A stretch of 6,583 bases of DNA from Pseudomonadota bacterium. Lineage in GTDB: Bacteria > Pseudomonadota > Alphaproteobacteria > Sphingomonadales > Sphingomonadaceae. Shown piece by piece: positions 1-5,234 of this stretch. How positions within the stretch are numbered: position 1 is the stretch's first letter; the number at the start of each line of letters is the position of its first letter. Made by a program: the position numbers and the translations under genes. The DNA lies in NCBI GenBank assembly GCA_023422695.1, contig JAFAGN010000116.1, positions 1-6,583 on the forward strand. Reading direction: 5' to 3'. The notes beneath the pieces are model-generated. The model was not told where the DNA came from. It saw nothing but the letters and a program-made list of their open reading frames with translations, and did not search any database.

Positions 1-45
1 CGCTTCGCGCTGCCACCTCCCCATGGCTTCGCCACAGGGAGGATC
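1..45. repeat. Right end of a composite CTCCCC-type palindromic repeat, cut by the window edge
   Basis: Positions 8-45 match the reverse complement of 2466-2503 at 35 of 38 positions, so an inverted copy of one repeat unit flanks the peptidase gene on each side. The unit folds into a hairpin: CCTCCCC, an inner GGC/GCC stem and a short loop, then a GGGAGG arm. The first bases (CGCTTCGCG) match the inner hairpin of the right half of the 2464-2605 element. The visible part is therefore probably the right half of a full composite whose left half lies outside the window. The identity to the other copies is directly visible; that the element is mobile or REP-like is inference. Confidence 0.75.
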
Positions 46-100
46 ACGTCCGCAACCGGTCGCTTCCAAACATTCGCCCTCGTCATCGCCCCCGCCACCC

Positions 101-134
101 GGACAAACAAAGGGGGCCATAAAGACCCCCTTTG
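101..134 (-). terminator. Rho-independent terminator of the M3 peptidase gene
   Basis: CAAAGGGGG (108-116) and CCCCCTTTG (126-134) form a perfect 9-bp stem around a 9-nt loop. Read on the minus strand the stem begins about 20 nt after the stop codon of the peptidase gene (155-157) and is followed by TTTGTTTG, a short and interrupted U-tract. Position and orientation fit an intrinsic terminator for that gene. The A-rich left side (plus strand) could also give weak termination in the other direction. The stretch 46-100 between this hairpin and the repeat at the window start shows nothing recognisable. Confidence 0.72.
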
Positions 135-154
135 CCTCCCCGGTATTGTTCGCT

Positions 155-2359
155 TCAGTTCGTTGGAAAGCCGCGCTTTTTCAGCAGTGCCTTCACATCG
201 GGATCGCGGCCGCGGAACGCGCGATATGCTTCGGCGCGGTCGGTTTCGTTGCCGGTCATCAGCAGGATCGTGCGGAACCGGTCGGCCACCGTGCGGTCCC
301 ACGGGCCACCGGCTTCGGTGAACGCCGCCCAGGTGTCGGCGTCCATCGTCTCCGACCACAGATAGCTGTAATAGCCCGCCGAATAGGCGTCGCTCGAAAA
401 CAAGTGGCCGAACTGCGGCAGGCGGTGGCGCATGACGATTTCGCGCGGCATGCCGATTTCCGCCAGCGTTTCGCGCTCGAACTTGTCGACGTCGGTCGGC
501 GGCACCTTGCGATCGTGCAGCTTCATGTCGACGATCGCGCTCGCCAGATATTCGACGGTCGAAAAGCCCTGGTTGAACTTGTCCGACGCCAGGATCTTGT
601 CGACCAGCGCCTGCGGCATCGGCGCCCCCGTCTTGTAGTGCGTCGCATATTTGGACAGCACTTCGGGGGTCATCAGCCAATTTTCGTTCACCTGGCTCGG
701 ATATTCGACAAAGTCGCGCGGCACCCCGGCAAGGGCAGGATAATAGATGTGCTGCAGCAGATAATGGATGCCGTGGCCGAATTCGTGGAACAGCGTCTGG
801 GCATCGTCTAGGCTGATCAGCGTCGGTTCGCCCTTCGCGGCTTCGGTGAAATTATTGTTGTTCGACGCCAGCACATTGCGCTCGCCGCCCAGCGTCTGCT
901 GGCTGCGATAGGTCGTCATCCACGCGCCCGAACGCTTGCCGTCGCGCGCGAAATTGTCGAGGTAGAAAACGCCGACATTCTCGTTCGTCTTGAGGTTATA
1001 GACTTCGAACGTCCGCACCTTGGGGTCGAACACCGGGATCGTGCCGGTATTTTCCTTAAAGCCCAGATCATAGAGCTGGCCCGCCGACCAGAACATCCCG
1101 TCGACCAGCTTGTCGAGCTGGAGATACGGTTTCACCTCGCTCTCATCGAGGTCGTATTTCGCCTTGCGGACCTTTTCCGAATAGAAGCGATAATCCCACG
1201 GCTCGATCGTGATTTTCGGCCCCTTGCCCGCTTTCGCCTCGGCGTCGGCGATCGCCTGCATGTCGGCGACCTCTTCCTTCACCCGCGCCACCGCGGCGGG
1301 CCACACCTTCATCATCAGCCCCATCGCGGCTTCGGGGGTCTTCGCCATGGTATCGGCCATGCGGTAATGCGCGTGGGTCGGGAAACCGAGCAATTCGGCA
1401 CGCTGCTGGCGCAGCGCCAGGATTTCGGCGATCGCCTGATTGGTGTCATTGGCGTCGCCATTGTCGCCGCGGCTGACGAACGCCTTGTACACGCGCTCGC
1501 GCAGCGCACGGTTGGTCGAATTCTGCAGCACCGGCTGTGCCGACGATCGGGTGTTCTTGATCGCCCATTGCCCGGGCTTGCCAGCGGCTTCGGCGGCCGA
1601 AGCGAGCGACGCGACGAACGCGGCGTCGAGCCCGGCCAGCTCGGCCTTGTCGGTCACGAACGTATAAAGCTTTTCGTCACCCAGCAGCTTCGGCGAAAAG
1701 GCCGAGAACAGCCCCTCCAGCTTCGAATTCATCGCGACCAGCCTGGTCTTGTCGGCGGGCGACAGATTGGCGCCGTCGCGGACCATCTCATCATAGCTGC
1801 GTTCGACGATACGGATCTGCTGCGCGTTCAGCCCGCTGGTCTTGCGCGCGTCGTACACGGCCTTGTAGCGCGCGAACAATTTGGGATCGAGGAACAGCTC
1901 GGTGTAGAAGGTGGTGAGCTTGGGGCTCCATTCGGCGTCGATATCCTCGACCCGGTCGTTCGACTTGTTCGATGTCTGGACGCCCCACAGCGCGAACAGC
2001 CGCTCCATCGTGTCGCCCGCCAGCATCATCGGGACATGCGTGTTTTCGAACGTCGGCGCCGCCGGATTGTCGATCACCGCCTGCACCTGCGCCTGCGTTT
2101 CCGCCATGCCCTTGGTAAAGGCGTCGGGGAACAGCTCGGGGTCCATCTTGTCCCATGGCGGCACCCCTTCATAAGGGCCGGTCCATTCCGCCAGCATCGG
2201 GTTGGCGCCGGTCGGCGCCGGGGCGGCTGCGGCGGGTTCGGCGGCGGGCGGGGCAGCGACGGTCATCGGTCTTTCCATATTGGTGCAACCCGCGAGCAAC
2301 GCGGTGGATGCCAGCAATATGGGCAGGCGATGACGAAAAGGAAGCGCGCGGCGCGACAT
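155..2359 (-). CDS. dcp: M3 family zinc metallopeptidase, peptidyl-dipeptidase Dcp type, predicted lipoprotein
   Basis: A 734-residue zinc oligopeptidase of family M3A, which includes Dcp, oligopeptidase A and thimet oligopeptidase; these cleave short peptides. The C-terminal catalytic domain has HEFGH at residues 525-529 (two zinc-binding histidines and the catalytic Glu526). The third zinc ligand is Glu552 in DFVEYPSQ. His652, Tyr659, Tyr663 and Tyr666 in the FGHLF...YSAGYYSYLW segment line up with the substrate-binding His and Tyr residues of thimet oligopeptidase. The N-terminus is a lipoprotein signal: basic SRR, a hydrophobic stretch and the lipobox LAGC with Cys25, followed by a Pro/Ala-rich linker at about 31-50. 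Thr follows Cys25, so outer-membrane sorting with a periplasmic enzyme is likely. E. coli Dcp lacks such a signal. An upstream in-frame TTG at 2365 is only 2 nt from the Shine-Dalgarno sequence, so the ATG at 2359 is preferred. The dipeptidyl-releasing specificity is assumed from the Dcp-like motifs; an oligopeptidase is the alternative. Confidence 0.93.
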   Translation of the reverse strand: MSRRALPFRHRLPILLASTALLAGCTNMERPMTVAAPPAAEPAAAAPAPTGANPMLAEWTGPYEGVPPWDKMDPELFPDAFTKGMAETQAQVQAVIDNPAAPTFENTHVPMMLAGDTMERLFALWGVQTSNKSNDRVEDIDAEWSPKLTTFYTELFLDPKLFARYKAVYDARKTSGLNAQQIRIVERSYDEMVRDGANLSPADKTRLVAMNSKLEGLFSAFSPKLLGDEKLYTFVTDKAELAGLDAAFVASLASAAEAAGKPGQWAIKNTRSSAQPVLQNSTNRALRERVYKAFVSRGDNGDANDTNQAIAEILALRQQRAELLGFPTHAHYRMADTMAKTPEAAMGLMMKVWPAAVARVKEEVADMQAIADAEAKAGKGPKITIEPWDYRFYSEKVRKAKYDLDESEVKPYLQLDKLVDGMFWSAGQLYDLGFKENTGTIPVFDPKVRTFEVYNLKTNENVGVFYLDNFARDGKRSGAWMTTYRSQQTLGGERNVLASNNNNFTEAAKGEPTLISLDDAQTLFHEFGHGIHYLLQHIYYPALAGVPRDFVEYPSQVNENWLMTPEVLSKYATHYKTGAPMPQALVDKILASDKFNQGFSTVEYLASAIVDMKLHDRKVPPTDVDKFERETLAEIGMPREIVMRHRLPQFGHLFSSDAYSAGYYSYLWSETMDADTWAAFTEAGGPWDRTVADRFRTILLMTGNETDRAEAYRAFRGRDPDVKALLKKRGFPTN

Positions 2360-2367
2360 GAACAAAT

Positions 2368-2373
2368 CTCCCC
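2368..2373 (-). promoter_or_regulatory. Ribosome binding site deciding the peptidase start
   Basis: On the minus strand GGGGAG lies 8 nt before the ATG at 2359 but only 2 nt before the alternative TTG at 2365. This spacing supports the ATG and makes the protein 734 rather than 736 residues. The site sits in a short self-complementary CCCCGGGG (2370-2377), which could partly hide it in a hairpin or dimer; that last point is speculative. Confidence 0.7.
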
Positions 2374-2381
2374 GGGGAAAC

Positions 2382-2397
2382 GGTTTCGGTCGAAACC
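2382..2397. promoter_or_regulatory. Perfect 16-bp palindrome in the peptidase leader, candidate operator
   Basis: GGTTTCGGTCGAAACC has two perfect 7-bp arms around a 2-bp centre. It lies about 8 bp upstream of the Shine-Dalgarno sequence of the M3 peptidase gene and downstream of its likely promoter. This is a typical position for a repressor operator, or for an RNA hairpin (6-bp stem, 4-nt loop) in the 5' leader. I do not recognise the regulator. It differs from the surrounding repeats in sequence and lower GC content. Confidence 0.4.
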
Positions 2398-2408
2398 AGT
2401 TGGGGCTG

Positions 2409-2437
2409 TCTTAACCTTATGTGGCGACGATGTGCAA
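2409..2437 (-). promoter_or_regulatory. Possible promoter of the M3 peptidase gene
   Basis: On the minus strand TTGCAC (plus 2432-2437) resembles a -35 box. It is followed after 17 bp by TTAAGA (plus 2409-2414), a poor -10 box. This lies in the lower-GC stretch between the gene and the repeat at 2464-2605 and would give a leader of roughly 40 nt containing the palindrome at 2382-2397. The match is weak and rests on position and spacing only. Confidence 0.25.
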
Positions 2438-2463
2438 GTTTTGGGCGGCGAACCGAGTGCGCC

Positions 2464-2605
2464 AAGATCCTCCCCATGGCGAAGCCAAGGGGAGGTGGCA
2501 GCGGCGTAGCCGCTGACGGAGGGGTAATGGCGCTACCGTCGAAACCCCTCCACCCCCGCTTCGCGGCGGTCCCCCTCCCCAACGCTTCGCGATGGGGAGG
2601 ATCTT
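2464..2605. repeat. 142-bp composite inverted repeat with nested hairpins
   Basis: The ends are a perfect 14-bp inverted repeat, AAGATCCTCCCCAT (2464-2477) against 2592-2605. Each half holds an outer hairpin: CCTCCCC 2469-2475 with GGGGAGG 2489-2495, and CCTCCCC 2574-2580 with GGGGAGG 2594-2600. Each half also has an inner hairpin: CAGCGGC 2499-2505 with GCCGCTG 2509-2515, and CCGC 2556-2559 with GCGG 2563-2566. GGAGGGG 2518-2524 pairs with CCCCTCC 2545-2551 around a central loop at 2525-2544. The element fills most of the gap between the lactonase stop and the peptidase leader, starting 5 bp after the lactonase stop. It may act as a terminator or transcript-stabilising structure for the lactonase mRNA, although no T-tract follows. 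There is no coding capacity. Confidence 0.85.
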
Positions 2606-2610
2606 GAGAG

Positions 2611-3480
2611 TCACCCCCCAAACATCGGCTGCACCAACCCCGGCACCGCAACCCGAAACGCAAACACCCCGCCCGCATGCGGCTGCGCCTTGCGCTCCTC
2701 GTCGGTCAGATTCTTGCCCGCGCTGGTAACGAACGCGGTTTTCAAATCCTCGCCGCCGAACGCGAGCATCGTCGGGCGCTGCACCGGCAACTCGACCGTC
2801 TCGATCAGCTCGCCCGCGGGCGACAGGCGGACGACGCGCCACCCGTCCCACAGCGCCGACCAGTAACACCCCTCGGCATCGACCGCGGCGCCATCGGGGC
2901 GGCCGTTGCCCAGCGCGAACTGGTGGAAAATGCGTCCTGCGCCAAGATTGCCCGTCACCGGATCGACATCGAACGCGCGGACCGCGTGGGTCGGGGTGTC
3001 GGCGTGATAGAAAGTCCGCCCGTCGGGACTGAACGCCGCGCCGTTGCTGGTGGTCAGGCCGCCGAATATTTCGCTGAGCGTACCATCGGGGTCGAGTCGA
3101 TACAGCGTCGCGGCCGGGTTGGCCTTGTCGCTGGTCAGGCTGCCGACCCACAGCCGCCCGCGCGCATCGACGCAGCCGTCGTTAAATCGCTGCTCAGGCT
3201 TGTCCGCCAGCACCGCCGGACCGAACGCCCGCGGCGCATCGCCCCAGCGATCGATCAGCGCGCAGCCATCCTCCAGCGCCGCGACCAGTCCGCCGCCCGC
3301 GCGGGGCGCGACGCAGCCGACCTGCTGATCGAGCTGCATCACCTCATCCGTGCCCGTCGCGGGATCGGTACGGTGGATCGTCCGCCCCTCGATATCGACC
3401 CAGTACAGCCGCTGTTCGGCCACGCTCCAGCGCGGCGATTCGCCAAGCAGCGCGCCGGCGTCGAGGATAAGTTGCACCAT
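2611..3480 (-). CDS. SMP-30/gluconolactonase/LRE family sugar lactonase
   Basis: A 289-residue six-bladed beta-propeller hydrolase that opens sugar lactones such as glucono- or other aldonolactones using one divalent metal ion. The family features run in order: GESPRW with metal ligand Glu14, LYWVDI (25-30), CVAPRAGGGLVAAL (56-69), RFNDGCVDARGRLWVGSL (98-115), SNGAAFSPDGRTFYHADT (145-162) and GRPDGAAVDAEGCYW (193-207). By comparison with human SMP-30, Glu14, Asn146 and Asp196 bind the metal, and Arg98, Asn100 and Asp118 lie in the substrate pocket. The length is normal and no signal peptide is visible, so it is probably cytoplasmic. The ATG at 3480 has no clear Shine-Dalgarno sequence and no in-frame alternative start nearby, so the message may be leaderless. 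No sugar pathway gene is adjacent, so the actual lactone is unknown. The gene precedes the peptidase on the same strand, 251 bp away, and is probably transcribed separately. Confidence 0.9.
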   Translation of the reverse strand: MVQLILDAGALLGESPRWSVAEQRLYWVDIEGRTIHRTDPATGTDEVMQLDQQVGCVAPRAGGGLVAALEDGCALIDRWGDAPRAFGPAVLADKPEQRFNDGCVDARGRLWVGSLTSDKANPAATLYRLDPDGTLSEIFGGLTTSNGAAFSPDGRTFYHADTPTHAVRAFDVDPVTGNLGAGRIFHQFALGNGRPDGAAVDAEGCYWSALWDGWRVVRLSPAGELIETVELPVQRPTMLAFGGEDLKTAFVTSAGKNLTDEERKAQPHAGGVFAFRVAVPGLVQPMFGG

Positions 3481-3598
3481 GGTCGATGTCGTAGCGTGGG
3501 GAGCGGACGCTGCCCAGCGCCTGCAAACCTATTCGGTGTCCACGCTATCCTTCGCCCCCGCGAACTTGATCTGCCTTCATGCCTTCGAGCAGGCGTCT

Positions 3599-3684
3599 GT
3601 TCCCCGGCGAAAGCCGGGGCCCCCGGCGTGATTGCGCAAACGCCTGTTGTTGCACACCCTGGACCCCGGCCTTCGCCGGGGAAC
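3599..3684. repeat. Inverted pair of GCGAARGC hairpin repeats (REP/BIME-like)
   Basis: Two 24-bp units, 3599-3622 and the reverse complement of 3661-3684, are identical except at 2 positions. Each is a hairpin: CCCCGGC (3602-3608) with GCCGGGG (3613-3619) around a GAAA tetraloop, and CCCCGGC (3664-3670) with GCCGGGG (3675-3681). Between them GGCGT (3625-3629) pairs with ACGCC (3640-3644) around an internal TTGCGCAA palindrome. The organisation of two inverted palindromic units around a spacer is that of bacterial interspersed mosaic elements. The same unit recurs at 6414-6499. Similar CCCCGGCGAA-type repeats are common in sphingomonad intergenic regions (from memory). Confidence 0.85.
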
Positions 3685-3774
3685 ATTTCTTCACGCGTCG
3701 CGAAGGGACAAGTGCTGATCAAGTCCGGCATGACGACGGCAGATGCGGCGACGATGAAAGAGTTTCTTGCCGTA

Positions 3775-3806
3775 ACGTCTTTCCACTTGACGTGCACGTA
3801 AACGTA
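3775..3806 (+). promoter_or_regulatory. ACGT-box cluster, candidate operator and promoter of the beta-oxidation genes
   Basis: ACGT occurs at 3790-3793, 3796-3799 and 3802-3805, exactly 6 bp apart, with a fourth copy at 3775-3778. The core TTGACGTGCACGTAAA (3787-3802) is a near-perfect 16-bp dyad broken only at its third position and the matching one. TTGACG (3787-3792) also resembles a -35 box, but the sequence 17-19 bp further on (around TCTTTT, 3810-3815) is a poor -10. Repeated CGT/ACG dyads recall sites of MerR-type regulators of acyl-CoA and branched-chain amino acid degradation such as LiuR. That link is from memory and unproven. The cluster lies about 75 bp upstream of the dehydrogenase start. 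Confidence 0.5.
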
Positions 3807-3879
3807 AGGTCTTTTGGCGACCGAAAAGTTGCGGCCGACTCCCCGCCTGCGTTCGGCTGCCGCAAGGGAAAGGATGACC

Positions 3880-5034
3880 ATGTCGCTCGATAATCTGTCG
3901 CGCTCCGCCTACACCGACGATCATGAGGCGTTCCGCGCCACGGTGCGCCAGTTCCTCGAAAAGGAAGTCGCCCCCAACGCCGCGCAATGGGCCGAGGATG
4001 GCATCGTCCCCAAATCGATCTGGCCGAAAGCGGGTGAGCTCGGCATGCTTTGCCCGACGGTACCCGAGGAATATGGCGGGCTCGGCCTCGATTTCGGCTA
4101 TAATGCGATCGTCGACGAAGAAAGTGCCTATTACGGCCGCGCGACCACCGGCTTCTCGCTTCAGTCGGACATCGTCACCAATTACATCGTCAAATATGGC
4201 AGCGAGGAGCAGAAGAAGCACTGGCTGCCCAAGATGGTCGCGGGCGAAGTGATCACCGCGATCGCGATGACCGAACCCGGCACCGGCAGCGACCTGCAGG
4301 GGATGCGCACGACCGCGAAAAAGGATGGCAATCATTATGTCATCAACGGGTCGAAAACCTACATCACCAACGGCCAGAATGCCGACCTGATCCTCGTCTG
4401 CGTCAAGACCGACACCGAGGTCCAACCCGCGTGGAAGGGCGTCTCGATCGTCCTCGTCGAGGCCGACCGCGAAGGCTATGAACGCGGCCGCAACCTCGAC
4501 AAGATCGGACAGGACGAGGCCGACACCTCGGAAATGTTCTTCAACGACGTCCGCGTCCCGATCACCAATTGCCTTGGCGAAGAGGGGCAGGGGTTCATCT
4601 ATCTGATGAGCGAGCTGCCGCAGGAACGCCTGTCGATTGCGGTTAGCGCGCAGGCCTCGGCCCAGCGTGCGTTCGACGACACCGTCGAATTCACCCGCGA
4701 GCGCAAGGCGTTCGGCAAGCCGATCCTCGATTTCCAGAACAGCCGCTTCGTCCTCGCCGATCTGAAGGCGAAATTGCAGGTCGGCTGGGCGCATCTCGAC
4801 TGGGCGCTGTCGCGGCATCTCAAAAAGGAACTGACCCCCGAGGAAGGCGCCGCGGCCAAGCTGTGGCACACCGACCTGCAGTGGGAAGTCATGGACAAAT
4901 GCCTCCAGCTCCACGGCGGCGCGGGCTATATGAACGAATATCCGATCGCCCGCGCGTGGCGCGCCGCGCGCGTGACGCGCATCTTCGGCGGCACGAACGA
5001 AATTATGAAGGAACTGATCGGGCGGAAGCTCTGA
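3880..5034 (+). CDS. Acyl-CoA dehydrogenase, long-chain (LCAD)-like
   Basis: A 384-residue FAD flavoenzyme that oxidises acyl-CoA to trans-2-enoyl-CoA, the first step of beta-oxidation, passing electrons to electron-transfer flavoprotein. The order is an N-terminal helical domain (about 13-120), a beta domain with the flavin/substrate signature IAMTEPGTGSDLQG (128-141) and the C-terminal helical domain with RERKAFGKPI (273-282), LQLHGGAGYMNEYP (342-355) and IFGGTNEIMKELIGR (368-382). The position of the MCAD catalytic Glu376 is Gly370 here. The base is instead predicted to be Glu249 in LPQER, as in mammalian LCAD, whose sequence it resembles in several blocks. The start at 3880 is chosen because AGGGAAAGGA (3865-3874) ends 5 nt upstream; an ATG at 3874 overlaps that sequence and a TTG at 3814 is far from it. 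It is first of three beta-oxidation genes. Chain-length or branched-chain specificity cannot be read from the sequence. Confidence 0.95.
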   Translation: MSLDNLSRSAYTDDHEAFRATVRQFLEKEVAPNAAQWAEDGIVPKSIWPKAGELGMLCPTVPEEYGGLGLDFGYNAIVDEESAYYGRATTGFSLQSDIVTNYIVKYGSEEQKKHWLPKMVAGEVITAIAMTEPGTGSDLQGMRTTAKKDGNHYVINGSKTYITNGQNADLILVCVKTDTEVQPAWKGVSIVLVEADREGYERGRNLDKIGQDEADTSEMFFNDVRVPITNCLGEEGQGFIYLMSELPQERLSIAVSAQASAQRAFDDTVEFTRERKAFGKPILDFQNSRFVLADLKAKLQVGWAHLDWALSRHLKKELTPEEGAAAKLWHTDLQWEVMDKCLQLHGGAGYMNEYPIARAWRAARVTRIFGGTNEIMKELIGRKL

Positions 5035-5041
5035 AGAAAAA

Positions 5042-5211
5042 CTCTCTCCCCCTGCGGGAGAGAAAGACTTGGCTTGGCGGCTTGCCGCCTAGCAAGTCTT
5101 GAGAGGGGTTCTGACCCGGGCGTTACCTCGCGACGTCTCGCCCCTCACCCAGCTTCGACTAGGCGGACGAGCCGCCAAGTCTTCGCAACCCTCTCCCTCC
5201 AGGGGAGAGGG
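5042..5211. repeat. 170-bp composite inverted repeat between dehydrogenase and thiolase genes
   Basis: It has the same plan as 2464-2605 but a different sequence. Outer hairpins are TCTCTCCC (5043-5050) with GGGAGAGA (5056-5063), and CCCTCTCCC (5189-5197) with GGGAGAGGG (5203-5211). Next inward on the left is a long hairpin, AAGACTTG (5064-5071) with CAAGTCTT (5093-5100), enclosing GGCGG (5076-5080) with CCGCC (5085-5089). Its mirror on the right is GGCGG (5162-5166) with CCGCC (5172-5176), followed by AAGTCTT (5177-5183). GAGGGG (5103-5108) pairs with CCCCTC (5141-5146) around a central loop. The element fills almost the whole 200-bp gap inside the putative operon, so it would be transcribed. 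It could attenuate read-through or set mRNA processing, but no T-tract typical of an intrinsic terminator follows. Confidence 0.82.
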
Positions 5212-5234
5212 ATTTGGAATGAAAGGACTCTCCA

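Larger units (their letters stand above)
3481..3879. other. 399-bp divergent intergenic region
   Basis: This gap separates the lactonase (leftward) from the acyl-CoA dehydrogenase (rightward) and must hold both promoters. It contains an inverted pair of hairpin repeats (3599-3684) and an ACGT-box cluster (3775-3805) near the dehydrogenase. The part next to the lactonase (3481-3598) shows no convincing promoter or Shine-Dalgarno sequence. A short reading frame extending the dehydrogenase upstream to a TTG at 3814 is rejected because the Shine-Dalgarno sequence is far downstream. Reading frames through the repeat are low-complexity translations, not genes. Confidence 0.7.

Noticed and set aside
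1367..2509. A plus-strand reading frame (380 codons) opposite the M3 peptidase
   Set aside because: It is antisense to the well-supported peptidase, shows no domain, and extends through the promoter and a repeat.
2464..2605. Possible insertion sequence or CRISPR array
   Set aside because: There is no transposase frame and no regularly spaced direct repeats; the structure is one inverted composite, so it is reported as a repeat only.
2677..3801. A plus-strand reading frame (374 codons) opposite the lactonase and into the divergent region
   Set aside because: It is antisense to the SMP-30 family gene and passes through the hairpin repeat pair, giving Pro/Arg-rich translation typical of repeats.
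3814..3879. Upstream TTG extension of the acyl-CoA dehydrogenase by 22 residues
   Set aside because: The extension is Arg/Pro-rich, unlike the family N-terminus, and the good Shine-Dalgarno sequence lies just before the ATG at 3880.
3579..3893. Short frames over the repeat whose translations contain PAFAGE-like peptides
   Set aside because: These peptides are translations of the hairpin repeat itself and recur with it; there is no start signal or family similarity.
3691..4914. A long minus-strand reading frame (407 codons) opposite the acyl-CoA dehydrogenase gene
   Set aside because: It is a shadow of the dehydrogenase frame with low-complexity Arg/Asp/Leu-rich composition and no family motif.
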